DNA of 64,000 bases from Armatimonadota bacterium (GTDB taxonomy: Bacteria > Armatimonadota > DTGP01 > JAKQQT01): assembly GCA_036504095.1 (NCBI GenBank), contig DASXVS010000050.1, positions 1-64,000 on the forward strand. Direction: 5' to 3'. The notes under the pieces are model-generated. The model ran no database searches. It worked only from the letters and a program-made list of their open reading frames with translations, and was not told the origin of the DNA. Both the position numbers and the translations under genes were made by a program. Shown here in pieces: positions 45,242 through 54,386 of this stretch (the first letter of the stretch is position 1; each line of letters opens with the position of its first letter).

Positions 45242-46534
45242 CTACCAACCCCCGAAGAGGTCGCTCCAGTACAGCTCAACGCGATCGCGCAGACCCTCCG
45301 GTATGCGCGGTTCGAACGGGAGCGTTTCCCGCTGCATTGCATCGGCCATGACCCGCGCCGTTGAAGAGACATGCGACGCCATCACCGGGAGCGAGACCCG
45401 GCTCATGTCGTCGTCGGGGCGATGGTTAAAGAAGCGCCCGCCCGTGCAGTTGTGCCTTCCCAGGTACAATCCGGGAATTCCTGCGGCGACGAACGGAAAA
45501 TGATCGGCGTACGGCACGATCCCGTGATTGAAGCGTGGGTAGATGCCCTCTTCGCCGAAGAACGGCTTCAGGTACGATTCCAATTCGCCAGGCCCGTTGC
45601 ACACGATCTCGGTCCACCCCAACCACGACGAGTAGCTGTCCAGGTTGAACATGAGCCGCCCTCGCCTGGCGATCTCGCCGCGGTGGCTTCGCACGTAACA
45701 TGCGCTGCCAACAGACAACTGCTCCTCCGCTCCGAAACTGATGAGCCGAACCGTTCGTTGGCGGGGCAGCGGCGCAAGCACACGGGCAAGCTCAAGCAGA
45801 CCGCTCACGCCGGACGCATTGTCGTCGGCCCCTGGTGAATCCGCCTGGGTATCGTGGTGCGCGCTCAGGTACAGGATGTCGCCGTCATCGTCGGCGCCGG
45901 GGAGCGTCGCGATGACGTTGCTGGAGGCTCCGGGTTCCATGCCTCCGTCAACGATCAAGCGGGCGGATGTGGCGCCCTCGACCTTCCACCGCCACGCATC
46001 CATAAAAGCAACGTTGACAGACGGCCGGGCGCCCAACGCCTGCGTGTAGGCGGGGAACATACCGTCGGCAAGCGGCGTGGTTCCCGGGTAGCGGATGTCA
46101 ACGATGAGCAGGAACGCAGGCTCCACGTCCATCAGGTGCCGGTAGTGCTCTCGCGACTCGATATGCGTACCCAAATGGACGACCGCCTTGCCCCGCAGGT
46201 GTGAGAGGTCAGACCGCTGATAGTCGGTAGGGGCTTCGAAGAACACAATGGGCGCTTCAACCGGCATACCCTGCGTCCCGGGAGTGCTGCTGAACAGCGA
46301 ACACGCAAACTCGTGCCACGACCCGGCGATGCACACCTCCAAGCGCTGCGACTGTACGCGCCGCACGTTGACCGGAAACGTCTCCACCGCCACATCCGCG
46401 CCGGTGGCCCGGAACTCGTCCGCCACATACTCGCAAGCCGCCGTTTCCTCAGCAGTCCCCGCAAGGCGGACGCCGATGTCACACGTCAGGCGCCGCAAAT
46501 GTCGTTCGAGATGGCCCTCTGAAATCCGTTCCAC
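45242..46534 (-). CDS. M28-family zinc aminopeptidase-like protein
   Basis: This 430-residue protein shows the M28 metal site: SAHHDTQADSPGADDNASG with the first zinc histidine and the bridging aspartate, ISFGAEEQLSVGS with the catalytic glutamates, and a later histidine (probably HRPDDDM). An N-terminal region before about residue 200 contains a protease-associated-like insertion. No signal peptide is visible, so it may be cytoplasmic. It is separated by about 60 bases from the ABC permease upstream on the same strand, and peptide or amino-sugar turnover is possible. Confidence 0.83.
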   Translation of the reverse strand: MERISEGHLERHLRRLTCDIGVRLAGTAEETAACEYVADEFRATGADVAVETFPVNVRRVQSQRLEVCIAGSWHEFACSLFSSTPGTQGMPVEAPIVFFEAPTDYQRSDLSHLRGKAVVHLGTHIESREHYRHLMDVEPAFLLIVDIRYPGTTPLADGMFPAYTQALGARPSVNVAFMDAWRWKVEGATSARLIVDGGMEPGASSNVIATLPGADDDGDILYLSAHHDTQADSPGADDNASGVSGLLELARVLAPLPRQRTVRLISFGAEEQLSVGSACYVRSHRGEIARRGRLMFNLDSYSSWLGWTEIVCNGPGELESYLKPFFGEEGIYPRFNHGIVPYADHFPFVAAGIPGLYLGRHNCTGGRFFNHRPDDDMSRVSLPVMASHVSSTARVMADAMQRETLPFEPRIPEGLRDRVELYWSDLFGGW

Positions 46535-46592
46535 TTCGCCTCCCTACACCGGTTTGTCTACCCGACACCCGCCACCCGTCACTCACCGCCCC

Positions 46593-47429
46593 CTACCCCT
46601 TCAGGCCGGTGGTCACAACGCCCTCGATAAAGTACCGTTGGAACGCGAAAAAGACGATCAGCACCGGCAGCGTGATGACCGTACTCGCCGCCATCACCTG
46701 CGTGATATCCGTTCCCCATGCGTTCTGGAAACTCACGAGGCCCAACGCGAGGGTTCGTTTGTCCAGGCTGTTCAGATAGATGAGCGGTCCCATGAAGTCG
46801 TTCCACGCCCCTACGAAGGCGAACAGCGACACCGTTACGAGGACGGGAGTCGCCAGCGGCAGCATGATGCGCCAGTAGATGGTCCACGTGCCGCATCCGT
46901 CGATGCGTGCCGCGTCCTCCAGGTCGTTGGGCAGGGTCAGAAAGAACTGGCGAATCAGGAAGATGAATGTGGCGCTGCCGAAGAAGGCGGGCACGATCAG
47001 CGGCAGAAGCGTATCGTACCAGCCCAGGCTGCGGAAAATGATGAACGCCGGTATCATGGTCACCTGGCCGGGCAGCATCAGCGTGGCGAGAACGAGTATG
47101 AACAGCGCTTCCTTCCGCGGGGCGCGCAGCCGGGCGAATGCAAACGCCGCCATAGAGGAGGTCAGTACCAGACCGATGACGCTGAGAACTGTGATGACAA
47201 GCGTGTTGCCGAGATACGAGGGCCACGGCGCCCCCGCATACGCGTCCACGTACCCCTTCACGGTCACGGGGTTCGGCCACAGGTGAATCCCCGGCTCCGC
47301 GACCGTTTCCGCCAGCTTGAACGACGTGCTCAGCATCCACGCGAACGGAAACGCCAGGGCCAGCGTCCCCGCGAGGAGCAGCGCGTAATACCACCGGGGC
47401 GCGGAGTCATCGAAACGGACCTTCTTCAT
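46593..47429 (-). CDS. ABC sugar transporter permease (MalG type)
   Basis: This 278-residue inner-membrane permease of the carbohydrate uptake type 1 family has six likely membrane segments, beginning WYYALLLAGTLALAFPFAWML. The cytoplasmic EAA loop, reading DLEDAARIDGCGTWTIYWRI then LPLATP, contacts the ATPase. ATG 47429 overlaps the stop of the upstream fusion gene as ATGA, so the two half-transporters are made together. No ATP-binding subunit is in the window; shared MsiK-like ATPases are usual for such systems. Confidence 0.9.
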   Translation of the reverse strand: MKKVRFDDSAPRWYYALLLAGTLALAFPFAWMLSTSFKLAETVAEPGIHLWPNPVTVKGYVDAYAGAPWPSYLGNTLVITVLSVIGLVLTSSMAAFAFARLRAPRKEALFILVLATLMLPGQVTMIPAFIIFRSLGWYDTLLPLIVPAFFGSATFIFLIRQFFLTLPNDLEDAARIDGCGTWTIYWRIMLPLATPVLVTVSLFAFVGAWNDFMGPLIYLNSLDKRTLALGLVSFQNAWGTDITQVMAASTVITLPVLIVFFAFQRYFIEGVVTTGLKG

Positions 47430-49762
47430 TTCGATGTCCCTCCTTCGTAATAAACCCAGCGCTTCGCCCCGACGAAATTGATGAGCGTGATGACAAGCAC
47501 TATCACAAAGAGCACCCACGCCATCGCGCTGGCGTATCCGATCTTCAGCCACTGGAACGCATTATTGAACAGGTAGAGAACGTAGAAAAGCAGGCTGTCT
47601 TCCGGTGCGCCGGTCCCCGCGGTCATTACGTAGGCCTGGGTGAAGACCTGGAAGCTGCCGATAATACCCATCACCAACTGATAGAAGATCACGGGCGTCA
47701 GCAGCGGCAGCGTAATGTGCCGGAAGCGGCGCCACCCGCGGGCGCCGTCCAGTTCGGCCGCCTCGTACAGCTGAACCGGAATCCCCTGCAGGCCCGCCAG
47801 GTAGATGAGCATTGCGCCGCCGACGCCCCAGATCGACATGATGACGAGAGCGGGCTTGGACCAGACCGGATCGGAGAGCCAGCCCGGTGGGTCTGTGACG
47901 AGCGGCAGCCAGTGAAGGCCGTTCGATAGCGCCGGTCGGATCGGAAGCATGAGAAACTTGTTCAGAAGGCCGGTCGTCGGATTGAACAACTCCTTCCACA
48001 GGAGCGCGGTGGCGACACCCGATACCACCACGGGCAGATAGAACAGCGTGCGGAAGACGCGGATGCCGGGCAGTTTCAGGTTCAGCAGCATCGCCGTCGC
48101 GAGTCCGGCCACGACCGCCATCGGCACGGCCATCACCGAGTAGACGGCCGTGTTGGCGAGGGCTTTGAGAAATCTCGGGTCGTTAGTGAACAGGTCCGTG
48201 TAGTTGCGAATGCCAACCCAACGGCCCGGGGTAAGCACATCCCACTTGCTGAAGCTCAGGGCCAGCGACGCGGACACGGCGCCGAACGTCAGGAGCAGAA
48301 AGCCGATGAGCCACGGAGCCAGGAAACCGTAGAATTCCAGCGCTTCCCGCCTGTCCCGTTTGGAATGCCGCGTGGCCCTGCCCACGCCCGCCGTAACGCC
48401 GCCGATCATCAGGGCCAACACCATGCCAAGGAATCCCAGGACCCTCGTCCACCGAATGGCCGGGAAGGCGGACATGTCCTCATTGCTGCGAGAGAGGATG
48501 CGTTCGCAGTCATGGGCCGCCGCATTAAGCGCCTGTTCCGGCGTCTTTTTGTGCTTGAACGCCAGCTCAATCTGCCGGTCAATCGCGTCCTGCATCTCCA
48601 TGTAACCCGGGACGACCGGGATGCTCCTGCCGTACGGCAGTTCGCGCACGAAAGGCCCCAGCAGCGGATCGTTCGTGTAAGACGGGTCTGTCGCGGCCGA
48701 GATACGGGCGGGAAGGCGCCCGCTTTGGGCGCAAACGGCCAGAAGCTGTTCCTTCGCGGAGGCGTACTTGATGAACTCCCACGCGGCCTCTCTGTGCCGG
48801 CTGCCCCTCGGAATCACGAGGGAGTTGCCCACAACCTCAATCACGTGATCGCGGCTCGTCGGGACGGAGGTTACGCCATAGTCGAGGTTAGGGAAGTACC
48901 GCTTCAGGTCCGGGATGCGAAACGGGCTGTCCAGGCGCATCGCGACCTTCTGCATGCCGAACGAGTCGGAAGCGGCGCCCGAGAACTGCGCGCCGAACGC
49001 ATTCAGCGCATCGTAGTTCCCGCACATCGTGTCCATCGTTTCCACCCAGTAGGCGAGGGTCCGGACGCCAACCGGGGACTGGAAAGCGGGGTGCCGGGCG
49101 TCTCGCGAGAGCAGGTCCCCGCCGCTCTCCCACAGGTATTCGCGGAAATTGCTCACCTCCGCGTAGCCCAGTTGAGTCAGCCGTCCGGCGCTGTCCTTCT
49201 TCGTCAGGCGGAGGGAATACTGGCGCAGCTCATCCCACGTCCGGGGCGGCCGGTTCGGATCCAGGCCTGCCTCGCGAAACATCCGCTTGTTATACAGGAG
49301 GGCCTGGGGGGACAGCACCCAGGGCAAGCCGTACAGCTTCCCGTTATATGTGTTCTGGGCGACGGATACAGGGTAGAACGCGCGCAAATCCACGCCGTCG
49401 CGCGCAGCGAGCCGGTCGATGCGCTCCAGGCCCTCGCGGGCCATCAGTTCTCCGCCCAGGTCCGTGTAGAACCGCACGACATCCGGGGGAACGCCTCCCG
49501 CAACGCTCAGCAGCATCTTCTGTTGAATCTGCTGCATCGGCATCAGCATCCCGCGCACTCTGATGGTAGGGTGGGATGCATTGAACCGGGCGACCATCGC
49601 GTCGATCGCGATTTTCTCGTCGTGGCTTGCGCCGAACCAGAACACCACGTCCTCGGCTGCGCGCGCGGGGATCGCGCCCAACAACAGGGCCAGAACTAAC
49701 GCACAAAAGGGATTTCTCACGCTTGTACGGTAACCCCGCGCCGGCCCGACCGTCAAACTCAA
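47426..49762 (-). CDS. Fused solute-binding protein and ABC permease (MalE-MalF type)
   Basis: In this 778-residue fusion, residues 1-35 contain a signal-like segment (LVLALLLGAIPARAAED). About 36-430 is an extracellular sugar-binding domain (VVFWFGASHDEKIAIDAMVA, then PWVLSPQALLYNKRMFREAG). A membrane segment follows near 455, then a MalF-like permease with the EAA loop LYEAAELDGARGWRRFRHI and LPLLTP. Tethering the binding protein to the channel avoids diffusion. The start may be TTG 49762, overlapping selD as TTGA, or GTG 49720. I know such fusions from few lineages. Confidence 0.85.
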   Translation of the reverse strand: MSLTVGPARGYRTSVRNPFCALVLALLLGAIPARAAEDVVFWFGASHDEKIAIDAMVARFNASHPTIRVRGMLMPMQQIQQKMLLSVAGGVPPDVVRFYTDLGGELMAREGLERIDRLAARDGVDLRAFYPVSVAQNTYNGKLYGLPWVLSPQALLYNKRMFREAGLDPNRPPRTWDELRQYSLRLTKKDSAGRLTQLGYAEVSNFREYLWESGGDLLSRDARHPAFQSPVGVRTLAYWVETMDTMCGNYDALNAFGAQFSGAASDSFGMQKVAMRLDSPFRIPDLKRYFPNLDYGVTSVPTSRDHVIEVVGNSLVIPRGSRHREAAWEFIKYASAKEQLLAVCAQSGRLPARISAATDPSYTNDPLLGPFVRELPYGRSIPVVPGYMEMQDAIDRQIELAFKHKKTPEQALNAAAHDCERILSRSNEDMSAFPAIRWTRVLGFLGMVLALMIGGVTAGVGRATRHSKRDRREALEFYGFLAPWLIGFLLLTFGAVSASLALSFSKWDVLTPGRWVGIRNYTDLFTNDPRFLKALANTAVYSVMAVPMAVVAGLATAMLLNLKLPGIRVFRTLFYLPVVVSGVATALLWKELFNPTTGLLNKFLMLPIRPALSNGLHWLPLVTDPPGWLSDPVWSKPALVIMSIWGVGGAMLIYLAGLQGIPVQLYEAAELDGARGWRRFRHITLPLLTPVIFYQLVMGIIGSFQVFTQAYVMTAGTGAPEDSLLFYVLYLFNNAFQWLKIGYASAMAWVLFVIVLVITLINFVGAKRWVYYEGGTSK

Positions 49763-50811
49763 CCGGCTATCGTGATTGAAGGACCACCCGATGCGGCAGC
49801 GATCTCACCCACGGTGGCGCACGGTCGTCCACGCTCCACGAGCGCGGAGAGCAGGGCCTCGTGGCGTTCCGGCGATACAGCCATCAGCAGACCGCCGGAC
49901 GTCTGCGGGTCGCAGAGAGACATGACCGTCGTTTCGGTCACGCCGTCATCGATGGAGAGGTGGCCCGCGAGGAATTCGCGAGTCGCGTACGCCCCGCCCG
50001 GGAAGCCTGAGGTCTCCGCTAGCGAGGTGAATCCGGTGTAGTACGGCACGTTGTACGTGTAAACGATCGCCGAGACGCCCGAACCGGACGCCATTTCCCA
50101 CAGGTGGCCGAGAAGGCCAAACCCCGTGACGTCGGTGGCCGCGTTCACTCCAACTTCCATCATGGCTTCGGACGCGGCTCGATTCAGAGTCGCCATACCG
50201 TCTGTCACGGTCCGCACCACATCCGCTGGCGCCAGGCCGCCTCGAAGTGCCGTCGTGATAACGCCCGCGCCAAGGGGCTTGGTGAGGACCAGGCGATCGC
50301 CCGGCTGCGCTCCGACGTTGCGAACGATCCTGTCCGGGTGGATCGTTCCCGTGATGGCGAGGCCGAATTTGATCTCGTCATCTTTCACGGAATGCCCGCC
50401 GACCACCGCAACGCCGGCCTCCGCGGCCTTATCCGCCCCACCCCGGATGATCTCCGTGATGATGGTTGGATCGACGTTCGCCGGCTGGCAGCAGAGGATG
50501 TTGAGAGCGGTTCGTGGCGTGCCACCCATCGCGTACACATCGCTCAGCGCATTGGCCGCCGCCACCTGACCGAAATCGTACGGATCGTCGAGGATCGGCG
50601 TGAAGAAATCGACCGTGTTGACGAGCGCCAGGTCGGGCGCGATGCGGTACACCCCGGCGTCATCCGCGGTATTTGTGCCAACCAGCAGATTGGGGTCTAC
50701 GTTCTCAGGCAGGCCGTGAAGTAGTTTACGCAGATCGGCCAGGCCGATCTTGCTCGCGCAGCCACCACACGGCGCCAGACTGGTCAATCGAAAGGGATCG
50801 TTGTTGGACAT
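49759..50811 (-). CDS. selD: Selenide, water dikinase (selenophosphate synthase)
   Basis: SelD makes selenophosphate, the selenium donor for selenocysteine and selenouridine. The 350-residue protein has the N-terminal catalytic LAPCGGCASKIG (C15 in place of selenocysteine, K21), NTADDAGVY, VDFFTPILDDPYDFG and the glycine-rich GATDVTGFGLLGH-type segment (here AATDVTGFGLLGH). I start at ATG 50811, which has GGAGG upstream; the open frame continues into the palindromic repeats but that part is not protein-like. No selA, selB or selU lies in the window. Confidence 0.93.
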   Translation of the reverse strand: MSNNDPFRLTSLAPCGGCASKIGLADLRKLLHGLPENVDPNLLVGTNTADDAGVYRIAPDLALVNTVDFFTPILDDPYDFGQVAAANALSDVYAMGGTPRTALNILCCQPANVDPTIITEIIRGGADKAAEAGVAVVGGHSVKDDEIKFGLAITGTIHPDRIVRNVGAQPGDRLVLTKPLGAGVITTALRGGLAPADVVRTVTDGMATLNRAASEAMMEVGVNAATDVTGFGLLGHLWEMASGSGVSAIVYTYNVPYYTGFTSLAETSGFPGGAYATREFLAGHLSIDDGVTETTVMSLCDPQTSGGLLMAVSPERHEALLSALVERGRPCATVGEIAAASGGPSITIAG

Positions 50812-50836
50812 AGCACCTCCAATAAGGCACCGGTAG

Positions 50837-51042
50837 TGTCGGCGTCCCCGCCGACATCGCCCACGGTAGTGTCGGCGTCCTCGCCGACAAACGAAATGCA
50901 ACGCCACGGTAACGTCGGCGTCCTCGCCGACATCGGTTCTGGTTTGTCGGCGTCCTCGCCGACAAACGAAATGCAACACCAAGGTAACGTCGGCGTCCTC
51001 GCCGACAAACAATTTCCGACCGTGTCGGCGGGGACGCCGACA
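50837..51042. repeat. REP-like palindrome array, six copies
   Basis: Six palindromes built on TGTCGGCGTCCTCGCCGACA lie at 50837-50856, 50870-50889, 50913-50932, 50945-50964, 50988-51007 and 51023-51042 (the last in inverse orientation, GGGGA loop). Copies 2-3 and 4-5 are linked by the same spacer (AAACGAAATGCAAC), a larger repeated unit of 75 bases. Such arrays near a RAYT gene are REP/BIME-type repeats. Confidence 0.9.
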
Positions 51043-51093
51043 CTACCGTGAATACCGGCACGCTGATAATCCCGCGTAAACGGGACTTGGACG

Positions 51094-51549
51094 CTATCCA
51101 ACCGGGCAGTTCGGGTACACCCACGGGTACCCCACAATATCGGGCCATCGCCTCTTTGGATTGCCGGCGACGTAGGCCGTCTTCTCCCGGTATTCGGCCT
51201 CGTCGCGAACTATCCTGTCGTAATAGTCCTTCTGCCAGATCGGCGGCTGGCGGCCGGCCTTAGCCAACAGGTGCGCGGTATATGATTTCCAGTCATGGAC
51301 TATTCATTGAAGGGACCACTCAGCCGAAGGGCAGATCACCACATGTACGTGATCGTCCATGACGACGTACGCATGTAGCTCATACCGGGCTCCGTCGAGC
51401 GAGGAGATCGATGCGGCAACTATCTGCCGTTCTGCGTTCGACATCACCGGCTGACCGCTGGTAAGATTCCAGGTGACGAAGTACACAGCGCCATCCAAAC
51501 GCCAATGCGGGAGCGCTCGTGGGCGGTATATATGGAACGACTCGTCCAT
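51094..51549 (-). pseudogene. REP-associated tyrosine transposase (RAYT), broken by one TGA
   Basis: The first 81 codons give the N-terminal RAYT half with HWRLDGAVYFVTWNL and the metal-binding pair in DDHVHVVI (H67, H69). After an in-frame TGA (51304-51306) the same frame continues IVHDWKSYTAHLL, then WQKDYYDRIVRDEAEYREK and ends at 51094; SYTA contains the expected catalytic tyrosine. The only lesion is this stop, between the two catalytic halves. REP palindromes flank the locus on both sides. A selenocysteine reading is unlikely but noted because selD is adjacent. Confidence 0.85.
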
Positions 51550-51597
51550 TGAAAGTCAGGGGTGAGCCCAAAGTCCGACGCCGGCAACATCCCCCAC

Positions 51598-51769
51598 GGT
51601 AGTGTCGGCGTCCTCGCCGACATACGATTGCATCATCCACGGCGGCGGCGGCGTCCTCGCCGACATACGATACCATCATCCACAACGTCGACGGCGTCCT
51701 CGCCGACACACGATGGCATTATCCACGACGCCCGCGTCCCCACCAACACACGATGGCATCACCCCCAAA
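51598..51769. repeat. 43-bp tandem repeat, four units, REP-derived
   Basis: Four units of about 43 bases end with ATCCAC at 51640, 51683 and 51726 and a decayed copy near 51769. Each contains GGCGTCCTCGCCGACA-like sequence followed by ACGAT-CAT-ATCCAC. This appears to be a REP half fused to a short spacer and amplified in tandem, with mutation increasing toward the right. Confidence 0.75.
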
Positions 51770-51802
51770 TCGGATGCGGCCACACCTCGGCTTCGGCGCC
51801 GC

Positions 51803-52384
51803 CTAAAGCTCGTGTTCTTTGTGGCCTTCGGCTTCCAGCACGGACTCGGCCACATACAACGGCGCCTTTGTGCGGACCGCAATGGCGATCGCGTCGCTGG
51901 GGCGGCAGTCCACATCAATGGACTTACCATCATCCGCATTGGTCAGCGAGAGTTTTGCGTAGTAGATGCCGTTGTACTCGTCGTCAACGGTCACCCGGTC
52001 CACGCTCCAGCCCAGTCGGTCGATGATGACGCATGCGAGGTCGTGCGTCAGGGGCCGGTTGAAAGCCCGCCCCTCGATCGCCATCGATATGCTGTACGCC
52101 TCGTGCTGCCCGATGTATATGCGGAGATTGCGGTCGCGGTTGTCCTGAACGGCAACAAAGTACGCGGCCTGGCCGTCGTGGGTGTGCTGCTCGTACACGC
52201 CGACGATGTGGACCTCTTTTTCGTTCAGCGCGCGCGGACGTCCGCTCTCATCCTCGGCCTCCTGGCCCGGATCAAGCGGAACGGCATCGCCGAAGAGATT
52301 CTCCAGGTTGAAGTCAAATGGCTGACCTGTGAACTCCACGCCGAACTCGTCGCCCCCCGGATTGTCCCAGTCTCGTTCGCTCAT
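51803..52384 (-). CDS. DUF151 bifunctional-nuclease family protein
   Basis: This 193-residue protein has the DUF151/BFN signature: VYEQHTHDGQAAYFVAVQD, RIYIGQHEAYSISMAIEG, RPLTHDLACVIIDRLG and DCRPSDAIAIAVRTKAPLYV. The family is reported to have nuclease activity in some eukaryotic members; the bacterial role is unclear. ATG 52384 is preceded by GGGAGG at a good distance; upstream ATGs in the same frame lack this. It lies between the tandem repeats and rho, same strand as rho. Confidence 0.85.
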   Translation of the reverse strand: MSERDWDNPGGDEFGVEFTGQPFDFNLENLFGDAVPLDPGQEAEDESGRPRALNEKEVHIVGVYEQHTHDGQAAYFVAVQDNRDRNLRIYIGQHEAYSISMAIEGRAFNRPLTHDLACVIIDRLGWSVDRVTVDDEYNGIYYAKLSLTNADDGKSIDVDCRPSDAIAIAVRTKAPLYVAESVLEAEGHKEHEL

Positions 52385-52463
52385 GACGAGCCTCCCAGCA
52401 GACATTGGACGCGACCGGCGTCCCTGCATGTCATGTTATCCCCCCGAGGGCTGGAACGCACGC

Positions 52464-53726
52464 CTACATGTCAACGTTTTTTACGGTTTTGTTGATGATC
52501 TGCAGGAATTCGCGATTGTTCTTGGTATTGCGGATGCGATCGAGCAGCAACTCGGTCGCTTCGATCGTTCCAAGGGCCGCCAACACGCGGTGCAGAGCCC
52601 ACACCTGCTTGAGTTCCTCGTCCGGGAAGAGCAGTTCCTCGTGACGTGTTCCGGAACGTTTGACGTCGATGGCCGGGAAAATGCGGCGCTCCTGCAGGGT
52701 TCTGTCCAGAACCAGTTCCAGGTTGCCGGTTCCCTTGAACTCCTCGAAGATGATATCGTCCATGCGCGAGCCGGTTTCGACAAGCGCGGTGGCGATGATC
52801 GTGAGGCTTCCGCCCTCTTCGATGTTTCGCGCCGCCCCAAAGAACCGCTTCGGGCGGTAGATGGCCGCCGGGTCGAGGCCGCCCTGCAGCGTCCGTCCGG
52901 ACGGGTTCACCGTCAGGTTGCTCGCGCGGGCGAGACGCGTCAGGCTGTCGAGCAGCACAACAACGTCCTTCTTGCTCTCCACCAGGCGCTTCGCCTGTTC
53001 CAGCACCATGTCGGCCACGCGCATGTGATTCTCGGGTTGCTGATCGAACGTCGACGCGACGACGTGTCCCTTCACTGCGCGACGGATGTCGGTGACTTCC
53101 TCGGGGCGCTCATCGATTAACAGGACGATGAGGTCGCATTCGGGGTTGTTCGTCGTGATGCTGTTGGCGATCGTTTTGAGAATCGTCGTCTTGCCGGCTT
53201 TGGGCGGAGCGACAATCAAGCCGCGCTGCCCTTTGCCGAGCGGCGAAATGAGGTCGATGATCCGGGCCGCCAGGTCGTTTGTGCCTGTTTCCAACTGCAG
53301 GCGCTCATCGGGGTAGATGGCGGTGAGCTGGTCGAAGTCCTTCCGGCGCTTTGCGTCCTCAGGGTTCAGGCCATTTACAGCCAATACCCTCAGCAGGCCA
53401 TGGTACTTCTCATTGTCCTTCGGAGGACGTACCTGCCCCTTAACGAAATCACCGGTACGCAGCCCGAATCGCTTGATCTGCGATTGGGAGACGTAGATGT
53501 CATTGCTGGTGGGGTCAAATCCGTGTTGACGGAGGAAACCCCAGCCGTCCGAGAGAATCTCAAGTGAGCCGGACCCCAGGATGAGGCCGCTCTTTTCGGT
53601 CTCGCGTTCCATGATCTGGAACACAAGATCCTGTTTCGTCAGGTCCTCCACGTCCTCGATGTTCAGTTCTTTCGCTACGGACAACAACTCAGTGATGTCT
53701 TTTGCTTCGAGTTCAGCGAGTTCCAT
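52464..53726 (-). CDS. rho: Transcription termination factor Rho
   Basis: This 420-residue hexameric RNA helicase has an N-terminal SAP-like Rho_N domain ([20 protein letters not shown]), an OSB-fold RNA-binding domain with [20 protein letters not shown], Walker [10 protein letters not shown], the R-loop RPEEVTDI and the Q-loop region [14 protein letters not shown] 53726 has GGGAGGGGA upstream; a longer start would add only a basic extension. The gene precedes DUF151 and follows hpt, and the operon direction is toward lower coordinates. Confidence 0.96.
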   Translation of the reverse strand: MELAELEAKDITELLSVAKELNIEDVEDLTKQDLVFQIMERETEKSGLILGSGSLEILSDGWGFLRQHGFDPTSNDIYVSQSQIKRFGLRTGDFVKGQVRPPKDNEKYHGLLRVLAVNGLNPEDAKRRKDFDQLTAIYPDERLQLETGTNDLAARIIDLISPLGKGQRGLIVAPPKAGKTTILKTIANSITTNNPECDLIVLLIDERPEEVTDIRRAVKGHVVASTFDQQPENHMRVADMVLEQAKRLVESKKDVVVLLDSLTRLARASNLTVNPSGRTLQGGLDPAAIYRPKRFFGAARNIEEGGSLTIIATALVETGSRMDDIIFEEFKGTGNLELVLDRTLQERRIFPAIDVKRSGTRHEELLFPDEELKQVWALHRVLAALGTIEATELLLDRIRNTKNNREFLQIINKTVKNVDM

Positions 53727-53769
53727 GCTGGTGTCTTCCCCTCCCTTGGGAGGCCTTTGTTGGGTTGGT

Positions 53770-54333
53770 CTACGTGCCGCCATATATCTCCGGTTTCAAC
53801 ACGCCGATGCAGGGCAGGCCGCGGTATCGTTGATCGTAATCAAGACCGTAGCCCACAACGAATTCGTCCGGGACCGAAAACCCACAGTACTTCACGGCGA
53901 TTTCCACTTCGCGCCGGCTCGGTTTTTCTAGAAGGGTGCAGATGTTGAGGGATGCCGGTTTCCGGGCTTCCATCAGTTGAAGCATGTAATTGAGTGTCCT
54001 GCCGCTGTCGATGATATCTTCAACGACCAGCAGGTGCCTGCCTGTGACGCTTTCCTCGAGGTCCTTGGTCAATCGTACGATCCCGGACGTCTTGGTGGAG
54101 GCCCCATAGGACTCGAATGCCATAAAATCCACGGAGCACGGTATGCTCACCGCACGCATGATATCCCCGATGAAAATGAACGCGCCCCGCAGGACACCCA
54201 GCATCGTGAATTCGCGCCCGGCGTAATCCGACGATATCTGTGCCGCCAGTTCCTCGACCCGCGCCCTGACCTGCTCGGCGGAAAACATCACGTAGGCCAG
54301 GTCGTCTTCTTCGGTTCTCTGGATCAATGACAT
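53770..54333 (-). CDS. hpt: Hypoxanthine phosphoribosyltransferase
   Basis: This purine salvage enzyme makes IMP or GMP from the free base and PRPP. The 187-residue protein has MLGVLRGAFIF (PPi loop) and the PRPP-binding motif LLVVEDIIDSGRTLNY, then KYCGFSVPDEFVVGYGLDY and the C-terminal RGLPCIGVLKPEIY, all conserved. The start is ATG 54333, with no clear ribosome-binding site; in-frame upstream sequence would reach the guaA end. It lies just downstream of guaA, so GMP synthesis and salvage genes are adjacent. Confidence 0.94.
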   Translation of the reverse strand: MSLIQRTEEDDLAYVMFSAEQVRARVEELAAQISSDYAGREFTMLGVLRGAFIFIGDIMRAVSIPCSVDFMAFESYGASTKTSGIVRLTKDLEESVTGRHLLVVEDIIDSGRTLNYMLQLMEARKPASLNICTLLEKPSRREVEIAVKYCGFSVPDEFVVGYGLDYDQRYRGLPCIGVLKPEIYGGT

Positions 54334-54386
54334 AACGTTTGACTTTGGGAGGAATGTCCGCGGTTGCACAAATCTGCAATCGCAGC

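Noticed and set aside
46248-47450. 400-codon plus-strand frame over the ABC permease and peptidase genes
   Set aside because: It is opposite two clear genes, and has the arginine-rich low-complexity composition of an antisense frame in GC-rich DNA.
48365-49699. 444-codon plus-strand frame opposite the binding-protein/permease fusion
   Set aside because: It is antisense to a well-defined gene and has no recognisable domain.
50812-51012. N-terminal extension of SelD by 67 residues
   Set aside because: The extension is a translation of REP palindromes (repeated VGEDAD and CRRGRR) and the ATG at 50811 has a proper GGAGG site.
51304-51306. In-frame TGA in the RAYT gene as selenocysteine, given adjacent selD
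   Set aside because: RAYT proteins have no known selenocysteine, the position is not an active-site residue, and I see no obvious SECIS hairpin directly after it. A nonsense mutation is simpler.
50837-51769. Repeated palindromes that look at first like a CRISPR array
   Set aside because: Spacers are not unique (AAACGAAATGCAAC recurs), spacing varies, orientation changes, and a RAYT gene lies between the blocks. No cas genes are near. REP-type repeats explain it better.
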